Origin: CAZIDL01 sp964537825
Lineage (GTDB): Bacteria > Bacteroidota > Bacteroidia > Flavobacteriales_D > CAYVSK01
Reading direction: 5' to 3'
Assembly: GCA_964537825.1 (NCBI GenBank)
Contig: CAZIDL010000025.1
Span: 1 to 33,690 of the forward strand
DNA: 33,690 bases
Position numbers and translations under genes: made by a program. A model generated the notes under the pieces. That model had not been told where the DNA came from and searched no databases. It saw nothing but the letters and a program-made list of their open reading frames with translations. Shown one piece after another: positions 15,546 through 22,574 of the stretch (its first letter is position 1; each line of letters starts with the position of its first letter).

Positions 15546-17972
15546 TCAGGAGCGTTTCCTGAAGATGGATAAGAAGCCTTTCCCCTTCTTTTTCTTTTCT
15601 TCTCCGTAATAACCGTACCCGTAACCGTACCCGTACCCGTGGCCATAACCGTAGCCATACCCGTAACCGTAGCCGCCTTTGCTGGCTTTGACAGCGTTGA
15701 AGAGAATGGTGAAGCGTTGGAGCTCGTGTTTCTTATGGATCTCGTTCAGTTGGATGATGTTGGGTTTGCGGGTAAGCGTCTGTCTTACAACGAAGATGTT
15801 GGCGTCGGAATAACGGGTGAGGACGATCCCGTCCGTTACGAGTCCGATCGGTGGAGTGTCGATCACGATGCGCTCGTAGCGTTCTTTGAGAAGCTGCATC
15901 AAGGTTTCCATTCGCTCGCTGATGATCGCTTCGGCAGGGTCAGGGGGTGGCGGACCTGAGGGTAGTACGTCGAGTGATCCGTGGATCCCTGAGTTCTGGA
16001 TGAGCCCATCGGGTTCCTCTTCCGGATCGTTGAGGTAATTGCTGATCCCGCGCTCGTTGGGAATATCGAAGTTCTCCGTTAATCTTGGTTTGCGGAGGTC
16101 GGCTCCGACGAGGATCGTTCGTTTGTCCGATAGGGCGAAGACGGTAGCCAGGTTGATGGAGGTGAAGGTTTTTCCCTCGGTGCCGATCGATGAAGTGATC
16201 AGAAAAGTACGGTTGCTTTCCGTTCGATCTTTCAATGCCCCTTCCAGTTTGGTACGTAGCGAGCGGAAAGCTTCGGTGATCGGTGCGCGGGGATCGCCGA
16301 GGACCGCGACGTTGTTCTCGGAGCGGTGGAAACCGATCACCCCGATAACAGGAATGGAGGTCAGCCGTTCGATGGTAGCGATGCTCATGATCCGGTCATC
16401 GATCTTTTCGCGGAGGTAGACGATCAGCACCGGAGCCAGCAATCCCAGAATGAAAGCGATGGAGTAAGTGCGCATAACCACGGGATGGACACGAGCCCGG
16501 CTCGGCCGTGCTCGTTCGATGATGCGATTGCTCGAAACGGAGGATTCCAAGGATATCTGAGTCTCTGCCTTCTTTTCCAGCAGGTAGGTGTACAGCTTTT
16601 CCTGGATCCGATAGCGGCGTTGGATCTTCACCAACTTGCGCTGCGTTCGCGGAATGCTTTTGAGCCGCGCTTGTTTGTCAGCTAGTTTCTTTTCGAGCTT
16701 ATCCTCCCGTTCATTAAGGTTCTCCTGAATGTTCAGGAGGTTTTTGCGGAGCGAAGCTTTGGTTTCCTGGATCTCTTTTTCCAGAGCTTTTTTCTGAGGG
16801 TTGCCCTTTTTTACGCGGAATTCGAGCTCTGCTTTCTTGCGCTCCAATTCGTGGAGCTGTTTCACTAGCTGGTTGAGAAGGGGGTCCGTGACGTCCAGGG
16901 TAGATGGGGATATCTGGGACAGCTTCTTCCCTTCGAGGCTCTTCTGAATGTGGTCGACGGTAGAGATCTTCGAGCGCAACAACGTGAGCTTTTGGTCCAG
17001 TTCTTCGATCTCCTCCAGGATCATTTTCCCTTCAGCCTCGATGTCAGTGATATTGTGCTGCATCTTAAAGGATTCCCGCTGAGCTTCGATCGAATCCAGG
17101 TCCTTGGCGATGACATCCAACCGCTCTTCGATGAAGCGATTGGTATTGTTCGCCATCCGGTTCTTCATTTGAACATTGTGCGCTTGGTAGGCTTCGATAA
17201 GGGTGTTCAGGAAATCCGCTGCTTTTTTGGGCACCGGGTCTTCAAGGATGAGCTTGAGGATCGATGAACCAGGTCGGGCGATCTCTACCGTAAGCTTGTT
17301 CCGATATCGGTTGGCGATGCTGTGGCGGGAATGGAAGCGGATCTTATAGTGACGTTTTTCATAGGAGGGGTCCCGAAAGATGCTGTCCTCGAAAACCCCT
17401 TTGCGCTTGACGATCCGAAAGCTCCCCATCCGGTTTTCGACCTTTTCCCCGAAGCGGAACTTCTTATCATAGCTCCTTCCTTTCCGGGTTTCGTAGCTGA
17501 GTCGATAATGTCCCGGCTCAGGGATCCGGATGTGGAATTGGTTCACATAAGAGAAGAAATGAAGGGAGTCAGGGACCACCTTAAAAGGGCATCGTTGGTA
17601 GACCTCCGATACTTTGATGTTCCCCACGAGGAAGTAAGCGGTTCGGAACTCCAGGGAGTCGATGACCTGAAGAGCTAGCTTCCGTGATTTGAGAACCTCG
17701 ATCTCGTTCTTGATGTTCTGGCGGTCCGCGTCCAGGTTCAGTTCCTCAAGAAGCTTCCGTTGCCCCTTTTTGGACTCCTTTTCTTTGATCAGGACTTTGG
17801 CAGAGGTTCTGTAGACCCTGGTCGCATACCAATTGTAGAAATAGGCGGCTGATAGGCTGAATACCAGCATGATGACGAAGAGGGGCCAATATCGTACGTA
17901 GTAACGGAAGAAGGAGCGGAGGTCGAACTCTTTCTCTTCGGGAGATCGGTCGGTAGGCTGGGATCCCTCCAT
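15546..17972 (-). CDS. Wzc-like polysaccharide co-polymerase with BY-kinase domain
   Basis: This 808-residue inner-membrane protein has a membrane span at about 29-49, a periplasmic Wzz-type region with long coiled coils at about 270-480, and a second span at about 500-518. A cytoplasmic bacterial tyrosine-kinase domain follows. Its Walker A is SSIGTEGKTFTS (about 592-603), Walker A' is ILVGADLRKPR, where the usual first Asp is Gly, and Walker B is RIVIDTPP (about 699-706). The C-terminal tail has 11 tyrosines in a Gly-Tyr repeat, then a Lys-rich end. Such kinases control polysaccharide chain length and export, and autophosphorylate their Tyr tail. No Wza channel or Wzb-type phosphatase gene is in the window. 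It shares a transcript with the flippase and has a full TAnnTTTG promoter element 19 nt upstream. Confidence 0.92.
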   Translation of the reverse strand: MEGSQPTDRSPEEKEFDLRSFFRYYVRYWPLFVIMLVFSLSAAYFYNWYATRVYRTSAKVLIKEKESKKGQRKLLEELNLDADRQNIKNEIEVLKSRKLALQVIDSLEFRTAYFLVGNIKVSEVYQRCPFKVVPDSLHFFSYVNQFHIRIPEPGHYRLSYETRKGRSYDKKFRFGEKVENRMGSFRIVKRKGVFEDSIFRDPSYEKRHYKIRFHSRHSIANRYRNKLTVEIARPGSSILKLILEDPVPKKAADFLNTLIEAYQAHNVQMKNRMANNTNRFIEERLDVIAKDLDSIEAQRESFKMQHNITDIEAEGKMILEEIEELDQKLTLLRSKISTVDHIQKSLEGKKLSQISPSTLDVTDPLLNQLVKQLHELERKKAELEFRVKKGNPQKKALEKEIQETKASLRKNLLNIQENLNEREDKLEKKLADKQARLKSIPRTQRKLVKIQRRYRIQEKLYTYLLEKKAETQISLESSVSSNRIIERARPSRARVHPVVMRTYSIAFILGLLAPVLIVYLREKIDDRIMSIATIERLTSIPVIGVIGFHRSENNVAVLGDPRAPITEAFRSLRTKLEGALKDRTESNRTFLITSSIGTEGKTFTSINLATVFALSDKRTILVGADLRKPRLTENFDIPNERGISNYLNDPEEEPDGLIQNSGIHGSLDVLPSGPPPPDPAEAIISERMETLMQLLKERYERIVIDTPPIGLVTDGIVLTRYSDANIFVVRQTLTRKPNIIQLNEIHKKHELQRFTILFNAVKASKGGYGYGYGYGYGHGYGYGYGYGYYGEEKKKKGKGFLSIFRKRS
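15606..15677 (-). repeat. Six-nucleotide tandem repeat encoding the Gly-Tyr tail
   Basis: Inside the Wzc-like gene, about twelve near-identical 6-nt units (minus strand GGNTAY) encode alternating Gly-Tyr. One Tyr codon is changed to His (CAC), and the run ends in two adjacent Tyr codons. Synonymous third positions vary (GGT, GGG, GGC; TAC, TAT), so the run is not a pure microsatellite. It could still gain or lose in-frame units by slippage. Confidence 0.85.
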
Positions 17973-17991
17973 TGCAGAGCGGTGAGAACGG

Positions 17992-17999
17992 CAAATATA
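17992..17999 (-). promoter_or_regulatory. -7 element TATATTTG for the Wzc-like gene
   Basis: The minus strand reads TATATTTG, a full TAnnTTTG match, in the 62-nt gap between the sulfotransferase stop and the Wzc-like ATG at 17972. The spacing of 19 nt to the ATG leaves a leader of about 10-15 nt. It suggests that the kinase and flippase can be transcribed apart from the upstream ywqK-ompA operon. Confidence 0.6.
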
Positions 18000-18034
18000 A
18001 TGGATCCCTCAGCGACGACCTGAGCACCGGCTTT

Positions 18035-18787
18035 TTAACTACCGGTCGATCCTTCGGGAAAAAAGGGGCGGAGGTCCGGGACATCCCCGAACACCCTTTT
18101 CCGGATCGTATCTCCGGCCTCTTTCCGGAAGCGTTCCCGCTCTTCGTATCGTTCTTTCCGGTCCCCCACGATGGCCGGCGTATCGTTCGTCCTTTTGCTG
18201 ACCTGTTCGTGCGTGATCTTATGAAAAAGGGCCTTGAGCCGATCTTCTTCTTTCCGGGCCCCGAAGAAGTCGCAAAGCCTTTGGAAGGGTGCCCATGGGT
18301 CGTTCTGGAGACTTTCGTACAGGATGCACAGTTTTTCTTCCGTGAAGGATTCGTTCAGCAGCCACTTTCGAAGATGGTCCCGGTAGACCGTGCTCCAATG
18401 GTCTACACGGGTAAGGTCGCTGGGATCCTCTTCGTAGTAACGGAGGATCGAATGAACGGTGGGTACGGGGTCGCGATAGAGGTAGATGACCCGCTTCCGT
18501 TCAAGGCCTGCCGGTCGGTCCGGTGGCATCAGGTCGTGCACATGGCAACAGGTGAATCGATCGCTCTTCTTGAAATGGAAAATGCGCGGAAGGGAAGGAG
18601 TTTCAAAATAAAGTTCCATCAGAAGCCTGAGCTGATGGCTTCCCGTTCGGGGGAAGCTCACGAGCAATGGAAAGGAAGGGTCCTGAAGGTGGCGCTGGAC
18701 GGTCCGATCGCTGTGACGATACAGCACACTACGGTCCAGAATGGAGTGTTTTGCGAGGAAGCGTTCGAGCCTTTGAGAGCGCATCAT
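18035..18787 (-). CDS. Sulfotransferase domain protein
   Basis: This 250-residue protein carries the 5'-phosphosulfate-binding loop SFPRTGSHQLR at about 44-54 and the 3'-phosphate-binding motif YLYRDPVPTVHSILRYY at about 102-118. They resemble the Sulfotransfer_1 family (PF00685). Conserved late features include ILYESLQNDPWAPFQRLCDFFG, the usual helix before the C-terminal loop. The expected reaction is transfer of sulfate from PAPS to a hydroxyl group. It overlaps the stop of the upstream ompA gene by 4 nt, so it is coupled to an envelope operon, and it lies just before the Wzc-like gene. A carbohydrate acceptor is likely but not shown. It differs clearly from the other sulfotransferase at 13578. 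Two adjacent ATGs (18787, 18784) are possible starts. Confidence 0.85.
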   Translation of the reverse strand: MMRSQRLERFLAKHSILDRSVLYRHSDRTVQRHLQDPSFPLLVSFPRTGSHQLRLLMELYFETPSLPRIFHFKKSDRFTCCHVHDLMPPDRPAGLERKRVIYLYRDPVPTVHSILRYYEEDPSDLTRVDHWSTVYRDHLRKWLLNESFTEEKLCILYESLQNDPWAPFQRLCDFFGARKEEDRLKALFHKITHEQVSKRTNDTPAIVGDRKERYEERERFRKEAGDTIRKRVFGDVPDLRPFFPEGSTGS

Positions 18788-20016
18788 TGCAGTATCCTGA
18801 CCTCGACCCGCATGTTCTTTTTTTCCTCCCTTCGCGATCGTGCATCTTTCACCATTTTCCGCGAAGCTCCAAAGCCTTTGGTCCGCAAGCGTTCGGGATC
18901 GATCCCCATTTCCACGAGCTCTTCCTTGACCGCTTTAGCCCGAAGGAGGGAAAGTTCTTTGGCCGTCCCGGTGAATTTCCATGCGGGTCCTTTATCCTTG
19001 TAGAGCGGGTTGATATTTTCTATGGTCTGGTCCGATGCGGTATGTCCTTGGATCTCGATCACCGCCTTCGGACGTTGTTGCATATAACGGTATAGAGCTT
19101 CAAGGGATGAACGGCTTTGGTCCCGGAATGCATAGGTGTTCGGATGGAAATAGATCCGTCGGAGGACGATCTTTTCGCCCTTATCGAGGCTTCTCAGTCT
19201 CAGAAAGAAACTGCTGTCCGAATCGAAGCTCCTTTCCACGCTTTTGCTGTGATATCCAAGGGCTTCTCCTTTGAAGCGGTAAGTGCGGCCTTTATGGAGC
19301 TTGAGTGTACGCGTGCTGTCGCTCTTCATATCGATGAAGCGCTTGTTCCCTGTCTTTCGGTCCATCAGCATCAGTTCCCCAGCGATGCTGCGATGCTTTG
19401 CCGAATCCAACAGACCCGTACGCAAGCGAAGCTTCGAAGGCTTTTTCTTTGGGGCTTTCTTCGATCGGGATTCCTGTATCTGGAAGCAATCCTTCGCTTT
19501 GGCTCGTATTTCAAGCTCCTTTCCATCCGCACGAATGCGAGCGATATGCCCGCACCCCTTGCCGCCCACGTGAAGGACAGAAAGAAAATAGCTCCCTCCT
19601 TTTTCGAGTGCCTTGTCCTGAAAGGCCACCGGATGATGAGTGCCGTCCATTTGATCGATGCTCTCTTCTTCCAAAGAACCGATCCCTAACGGAGACCGAT
19701 CGCCGTGCACCAATTCCTTGCAGATCGCTTTCCCATCGTAGCGGTAAAGGGAGATATCGTAAATGTCCTTTGGATCTGTGCTGCTCACCACCACCTCCAA
19801 GGTGTCGAAGGGGACTTTTTCCAGGCGGTACCAAAAGCTGAAACGGTCCTTTTTGCCGTAAGAAAGCTCTCGGACCTTTTGTTGCCCTTCCTTTAGATCT
19901 TCAAAACGAAGGGTCACAAGGGAAGAACCAAAACAATCGTTTTCGGAGGAAGGGTTCTGGGCTCGAAGGTTCGGAAGGGATAAAAGAAGGCAAAAGGTGA
20001 GGAGGGAACACCTCAT
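18784..20016 (-). CDS. OmpA-family outer-membrane/peptidoglycan-associated protein
   Basis: This 410-residue exported protein has a signal peptide MRCSLLTFCLLLSLPNLRAQ with cleavage near residue 19-20. Residues about 25-280 have no family I can name. They contain a probable beta-rich ligand region and a central Lys/Ser-rich linker (about 170-190). Residues about 283-410 are an OmpA C-terminal domain: ILRRIYFHPNTYAFRD, VIEIQGHTASD, LSLLRAKAVKEELVEMGIDPERL and FGASRK. This domain normally binds peptidoglycan. The Asp that usually follows GHT is Ala here, and a ~20-residue insert precedes the LSxxRA helix. The start overlaps the upstream YwqK-like stop by 4 nt, and the stop overlaps the sulfotransferase start. 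Confidence 0.85.
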   Translation of the reverse strand: MRCSLLTFCLLLSLPNLRAQNPSSENDCFGSSLVTLRFEDLKEGQQKVRELSYGKKDRFSFWYRLEKVPFDTLEVVVSSTDPKDIYDISLYRYDGKAICKELVHGDRSPLGIGSLEEESIDQMDGTHHPVAFQDKALEKGGSYFLSVLHVGGKGCGHIARIRADGKELEIRAKAKDCFQIQESRSKKAPKKKPSKLRLRTGLLDSAKHRSIAGELMLMDRKTGNKRFIDMKSDSTRTLKLHKGRTYRFKGEALGYHSKSVERSFDSDSSFFLRLRSLDKGEKIVLRRIYFHPNTYAFRDQSRSSLEALYRYMQQRPKAVIEIQGHTASDQTIENINPLYKDKGPAWKFTGTAKELSLLRAKAVKEELVEMGIDPERLRTKGFGASRKMVKDARSRREEKKNMRVEVRILQ

Positions 20017-20804
20017 TTCTTCTTTTCCTTGATCTTCTCCCCTTCCTCGTAAGTCTCGGTCTTTTCGACCTTGCCTTCCTTATCGTGATATTCCCACTGT
20101 CCATGTTTCTGAAGCTCGAAGAGATCTTCGTTGTACTTGAGCTTTCCTTTCATCTTCAGGTCCCCGTTCGGATAGAATTTCTTCTTAACAAAACGCTTCT
20201 TATCCTCGTCCACCATTTTGAACTTTTCCTTCGGCGTACCGTCCTTTTGATAAGAGGCCCGCTTAATGTGGTAATTACGACCATCATCGTATTTCTCTTG
20301 GTATTTGATCTGGCCGTTCCTGTAATAATCCGTCCACTCGAGGGGTGATTCCCCGTGATAGATCACTTTGGTCTTGATCTTTCCGTTTGGGTAGTACTTG
20401 ATGAGCTTTGACTTCAGCTTGGAAATGATCTTGAATTCCCGTTCCATCGTGCCATCCGGGTAGAAGTTCTTATAGATCTTGAGCTGACCATCCACGTAAT
20501 AGCCCTTGTGGAGGAGCTGATCGTTCTCGTATTTGTCCTTGACCCAGGAACGGCATGCATATCCATCGCATTTTCGTATAGAATCTCCGCCAAGCCTAAA
20601 ATTCAGTGGTTTGTACATTTCGATCCCGTAAATGGAATCGACCACTTTATCCGACTCGTATTTTCTATCCTCCGGGACCTGTTCCTTCAGGAACACACTG
20701 TTCTGGGCGTTCAATTCCAGTGAATAACAACCCATACTGATGATGAAGAGCACCAGAGAGAGGGAGGGGCGAGGGGAGCTTAAAGCTCGAAAGGCCTGGA
20801 TCAT
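20013..20804 (-). CDS. Exported MORN-like (YwqK-type) repeat protein
   Basis: This 263-residue exported protein has a hydrophobic N-terminus (about 14-26) ending in SMGC, which could be a lipobox, or in LNAQ, which could be a signal peptidase I site. The two cannot be separated by eye. The rest is built of about seven short repeats of the MORN-variant type, for example YYPNGKIKTKVIYHGE, YYRNGQIKYQEKYDDG and FYPNGDLKMKGKLKYNED. Databases label such proteins 'YwqK family antitoxin', but no toxin is next to it and the repeats are generic. It heads an operon with ompA and a sulfotransferase, with 4-nt overlaps. Its role is unknown; a surface or periplasmic scaffold is a guess. Confidence 0.8.
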   Translation of the reverse strand: MIQAFRALSSPRPSLSLVLFIISMGCYSLELNAQNSVFLKEQVPEDRKYESDKVVDSIYGIEMYKPLNFRLGGDSIRKCDGYACRSWVKDKYENDQLLHKGYYVDGQLKIYKNFYPDGTMEREFKIISKLKSKLIKYYPNGKIKTKVIYHGESPLEWTDYYRNGQIKYQEKYDDGRNYHIKRASYQKDGTPKEKFKMVDEDKKRFVKKKFYPNGDLKMKGKLKYNEDLFELQKHGQWEYHDKEGKVEKTETYEEGEKIKEKKK

Positions 20805-20818
20805 AGGCTTTGTATTGG

Positions 20819-20826
20819 CAAATATA
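20819..20826 (-). promoter_or_regulatory. -7 element TATATTTG for the ywqK-ompA-sulfotransferase operon
   Basis: The minus strand reads TATATTTG, a full TAnnTTTG match, 14 nt before the ATG at 20804. The 199-nt gap to panB holds this promoter and the oppositely directed one for panB. Nothing else recognisable was seen in the gap. Confidence 0.6.
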
Positions 20827-20968
20827 GAGATATCTATGGAAGAGCGTTCAGCTTAGCGGCTTTTATACGGGGCTTTCTCCTCCAAGGTTCAAGCCGATCC
20901 TATTCCCCGGGAGATGGATCCGAAGGGTGAGCTGCCCCATTGGTGGATATTTGAGGGTGCATCTTCTT

Positions 20969-20976
20969 TAAATTTG
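20969..20976 (+). promoter_or_regulatory. -7 element TAAATTTG for panB
   Basis: The plus strand reads TAAATTTG, a full TAnnTTTG match, 27 nt before the panB ATG at 21004. TTTG at 20950-20953 is a possible -33 element, but the 15-nt gap is shorter than usual. Confidence 0.55.
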
Positions 20977-21003
20977 TTGAAACAGCGAAAGGCGAGTTAA
21001 GTC

Positions 21004-21834
21004 ATGGCAGATCAGCGATCCTCGGACCAACAACAGGTAAAACGGGTCACAACCCACGTGCTTCAGGAGATGAAAGCCCGGGAGGAAAAGATCTCCATGC
21101 TGACCGGGTACGATTTTTCTTTGGCCCGGATCCTCGATAAGGCCGGATTGGATGTGATTTTGGTCGGCGATAGTGCTTCCAATGTGATGGCCGGTCACGA
21201 GACCACCCTTCCGATCACATTGGACCAAATGATCTACCATGCTGCTTCGGTGGTCCGAGCCGTGGAGCGGGCTCTGATCGTTGTGGACCTTCCTTTTGGA
21301 ACCTACCAGGGGAATTCGCGGGAGGCGCTCAGCTCTGCTATTCGGGTAATGAAGGAATCGGGAGCTCATGCTGTGAAGATGGAAGGGGGGCATGAGGTCC
21401 GGGAGTCCATGGAGCGGATCTTATCTGCTGGCATTCCTGTAATGGGGCATTTGGGGTTGACCCCCCAGTCCATCTATAAGTTCGGGACCTATGTGGTCCG
21501 GGCGCAGGAAGAAGAGGAGGCTCAACGTATCAAGCAGGATGCGAAGGTGCTCGAAGAAGTGGGCTGCTTCGGGATCGTTCTTGAAAAGGTCCCGGCCGAC
21601 CTTGCCGCTGAGGTGACCAAAGAAGTGAAGGTCCCGGTGATCGGGATCGGTGCTGGGGATAGAGTGGATGGACAGGTGCTCGTGCTACATGATATGCTCG
21701 GCATCTCCAAGGATTTCCATCCCCGTTTTTTGCGCCGTTACCACGATCTTTATGAAGAGATCAAAGGGGCCGTTCAGACCTACATCGACGACGTTAAGCG
21801 CGTCGATTTCCCCAATGAGCGGGAGCAGTATTAA
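21004..21834 (+). CDS. panB: 3-methyl-2-oxobutanoate hydroxymethyltransferase (PanB)
   Basis: This 276-residue enzyme catalyses the first committed step of pantothenate and CoA synthesis: transfer of a hydroxymethyl group from 5,10-methylenetetrahydrofolate to 2-oxoisovalerate, giving ketopantoate. The Mg-binding residues correspond to Asp56 (VGDSASNV), Asp95 (VVDLPFGTYQ) and Glu127 (KMEGG). The catalytic Glu is Glu194 (VLEKVP). They align in order and spacing with Asp45, Asp84, Glu114 and Glu181 of the E. coli enzyme. MLTGYDFSLA and GHLGLTPQS are also family signatures. The first ~10 residues are polar and variable. It has its own promoter and is followed after 8 nt by an RluA-type gene on the same transcript. 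The length is normal and the protein is complete. Confidence 0.97.
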   Translation: MADQRSSDQQQVKRVTTHVLQEMKAREEKISMLTGYDFSLARILDKAGLDVILVGDSASNVMAGHETTLPITLDQMIYHAASVVRAVERALIVVDLPFGTYQGNSREALSSAIRVMKESGAHAVKMEGGHEVRESMERILSAGIPVMGHLGLTPQSIYKFGTYVVRAQEEEEAQRIKQDAKVLEEVGCFGIVLEKVPADLAAEVTKEVKVPVIGIGAGDRVDGQVLVLHDMLGISKDFHPRFLRRYHDLYEEIKGAVQTYIDDVKRVDFPNEREQY

Positions 21835-21842
21835 GCGCAAAG

Positions 21843-22574
21843 ATGGGGTCGCGGAAAGGGATGGGAACGATCGGTCATCTCGATCCTTCCCGTATCCTCT
21901 TCGAGGACAATCATCTTATCGCTGTCCGAAAGGATCCGGGTGACCTTGTACAAGGGGATCGGACCGGAGACTTGCCATTGAGCAAGGCGGTTGAGGAATA
22001 TATCAGGGTTCGATATCGAAAACCCGGGAACGTTTACCTTGGTGTTATTCACCGGATCGATCGACCGGTTTCAGGGGTGCTCCTCTTTGCGAAGACCGGG
22101 AAGGGGCTTTCCAGGATGAATCGAGCTTTCCAGCAAAAGCGCTCCGAAAAGACCTATTGGGCAGTGGTCGAAGGGATCCATAAGGGGGCGGCCCGGTTGG
22201 AGGATCAATTGATCAAGGACGAAAAGAAGAACCGGTCGCGGATCGTCGAAGGGCATCCGAAAAGGAGTCGCTCGGCCGTTCTGACCTATGAGGTGCTCGG
22301 GAGGGGGGATCGCTATTCCTTTCTTGAGGTGAGACCGGAGACGGGCAGGCACCATCAGATACGGGTTCAGCTTGCCGACCGGGGGATGCCGATCAAAGGG
22401 GACGTTAAGTACGGGGCGAGGCGTCCGAACAGGGATGCTTCCATCCATCTCCATGCACGGAGTATTCGCTTTCCCCATCCGACAGCGAACAAGAGCCCCT
22501 TAATAAAGGCCTCCCCTCCTGAAGGGGATCCTTTATGGGAACTCTTTCTCAAGGAACGAGGGGATCATTCGTAA
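21843..22574 (+). CDS. RluA-family pseudouridine synthase
   Basis: This 243-residue RNA modification enzyme converts specific uridines in rRNA or tRNA to pseudouridine. Motif II, with the catalytic Asp, reads HRIDRPVSGVLLFAKT, and EVRPETGRHHQIRVQL is the conserved C-terminal motif. LIKDEKKNRSRIV and KYGARRPNRDASIHLHA also fit. There is no S4 RNA-binding domain, so it belongs to the short RluA/TruC-like branch; the exact target cannot be told. It starts 8 nt after the panB stop. A second Met at codon 7 (21861) is a possible start. Its stop overlaps the convergent permease gene by 10 nt. I recall panB next to an RluA-type gene in other Bacteroidota, so the pairing may be conserved. Confidence 0.92.
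   Translation: MGSRKGMGTIGHLDPSRILFEDNHLIAVRKDPGDLVQGDRTGDLPLSKAVEEYIRVRYRKPGNVYLGVIHRIDRPVSGVLLFAKTGKGLSRMNRAFQQKRSEKTYWAVVEGIHKGAARLEDQLIKDEKKNRSRIVEGHPKRSRSAVLTYEVLGRGDRYSFLEVRPETGRHHQIRVQLADRGMPIKGDVKYGARRPNRDASIHLHARSIRFPHPTANKSPLIKASPPEGDPLWELFLKERGDHS

Noticed and set aside
18008..18024. Inverted repeat CTCAG-N7-CTGAG after the sulfotransferase stop
   Set aside because: Only a 5-bp stem and no T-run on the minus strand, so it is not called a terminator.
17972..19003. 343-codon plus-strand open frame opposite the sulfotransferase and OmpA genes
   Set aside because: Both minus-strand genes have diagnostic motifs and the plus-strand translation has none.
20013..20804. Toxin-antitoxin module suggested by the YwqK-type repeats
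   Set aside because: No toxin-like partner is adjacent and the neighbours are envelope genes. The repeats are generic MORN variants on an exported protein.
20827..20968. Possible small gene or riboswitch upstream of panB
   Set aside because: No start-stop pair with coding character and no recognised aptamer structure was seen; only the two divergent promoter elements are supported.
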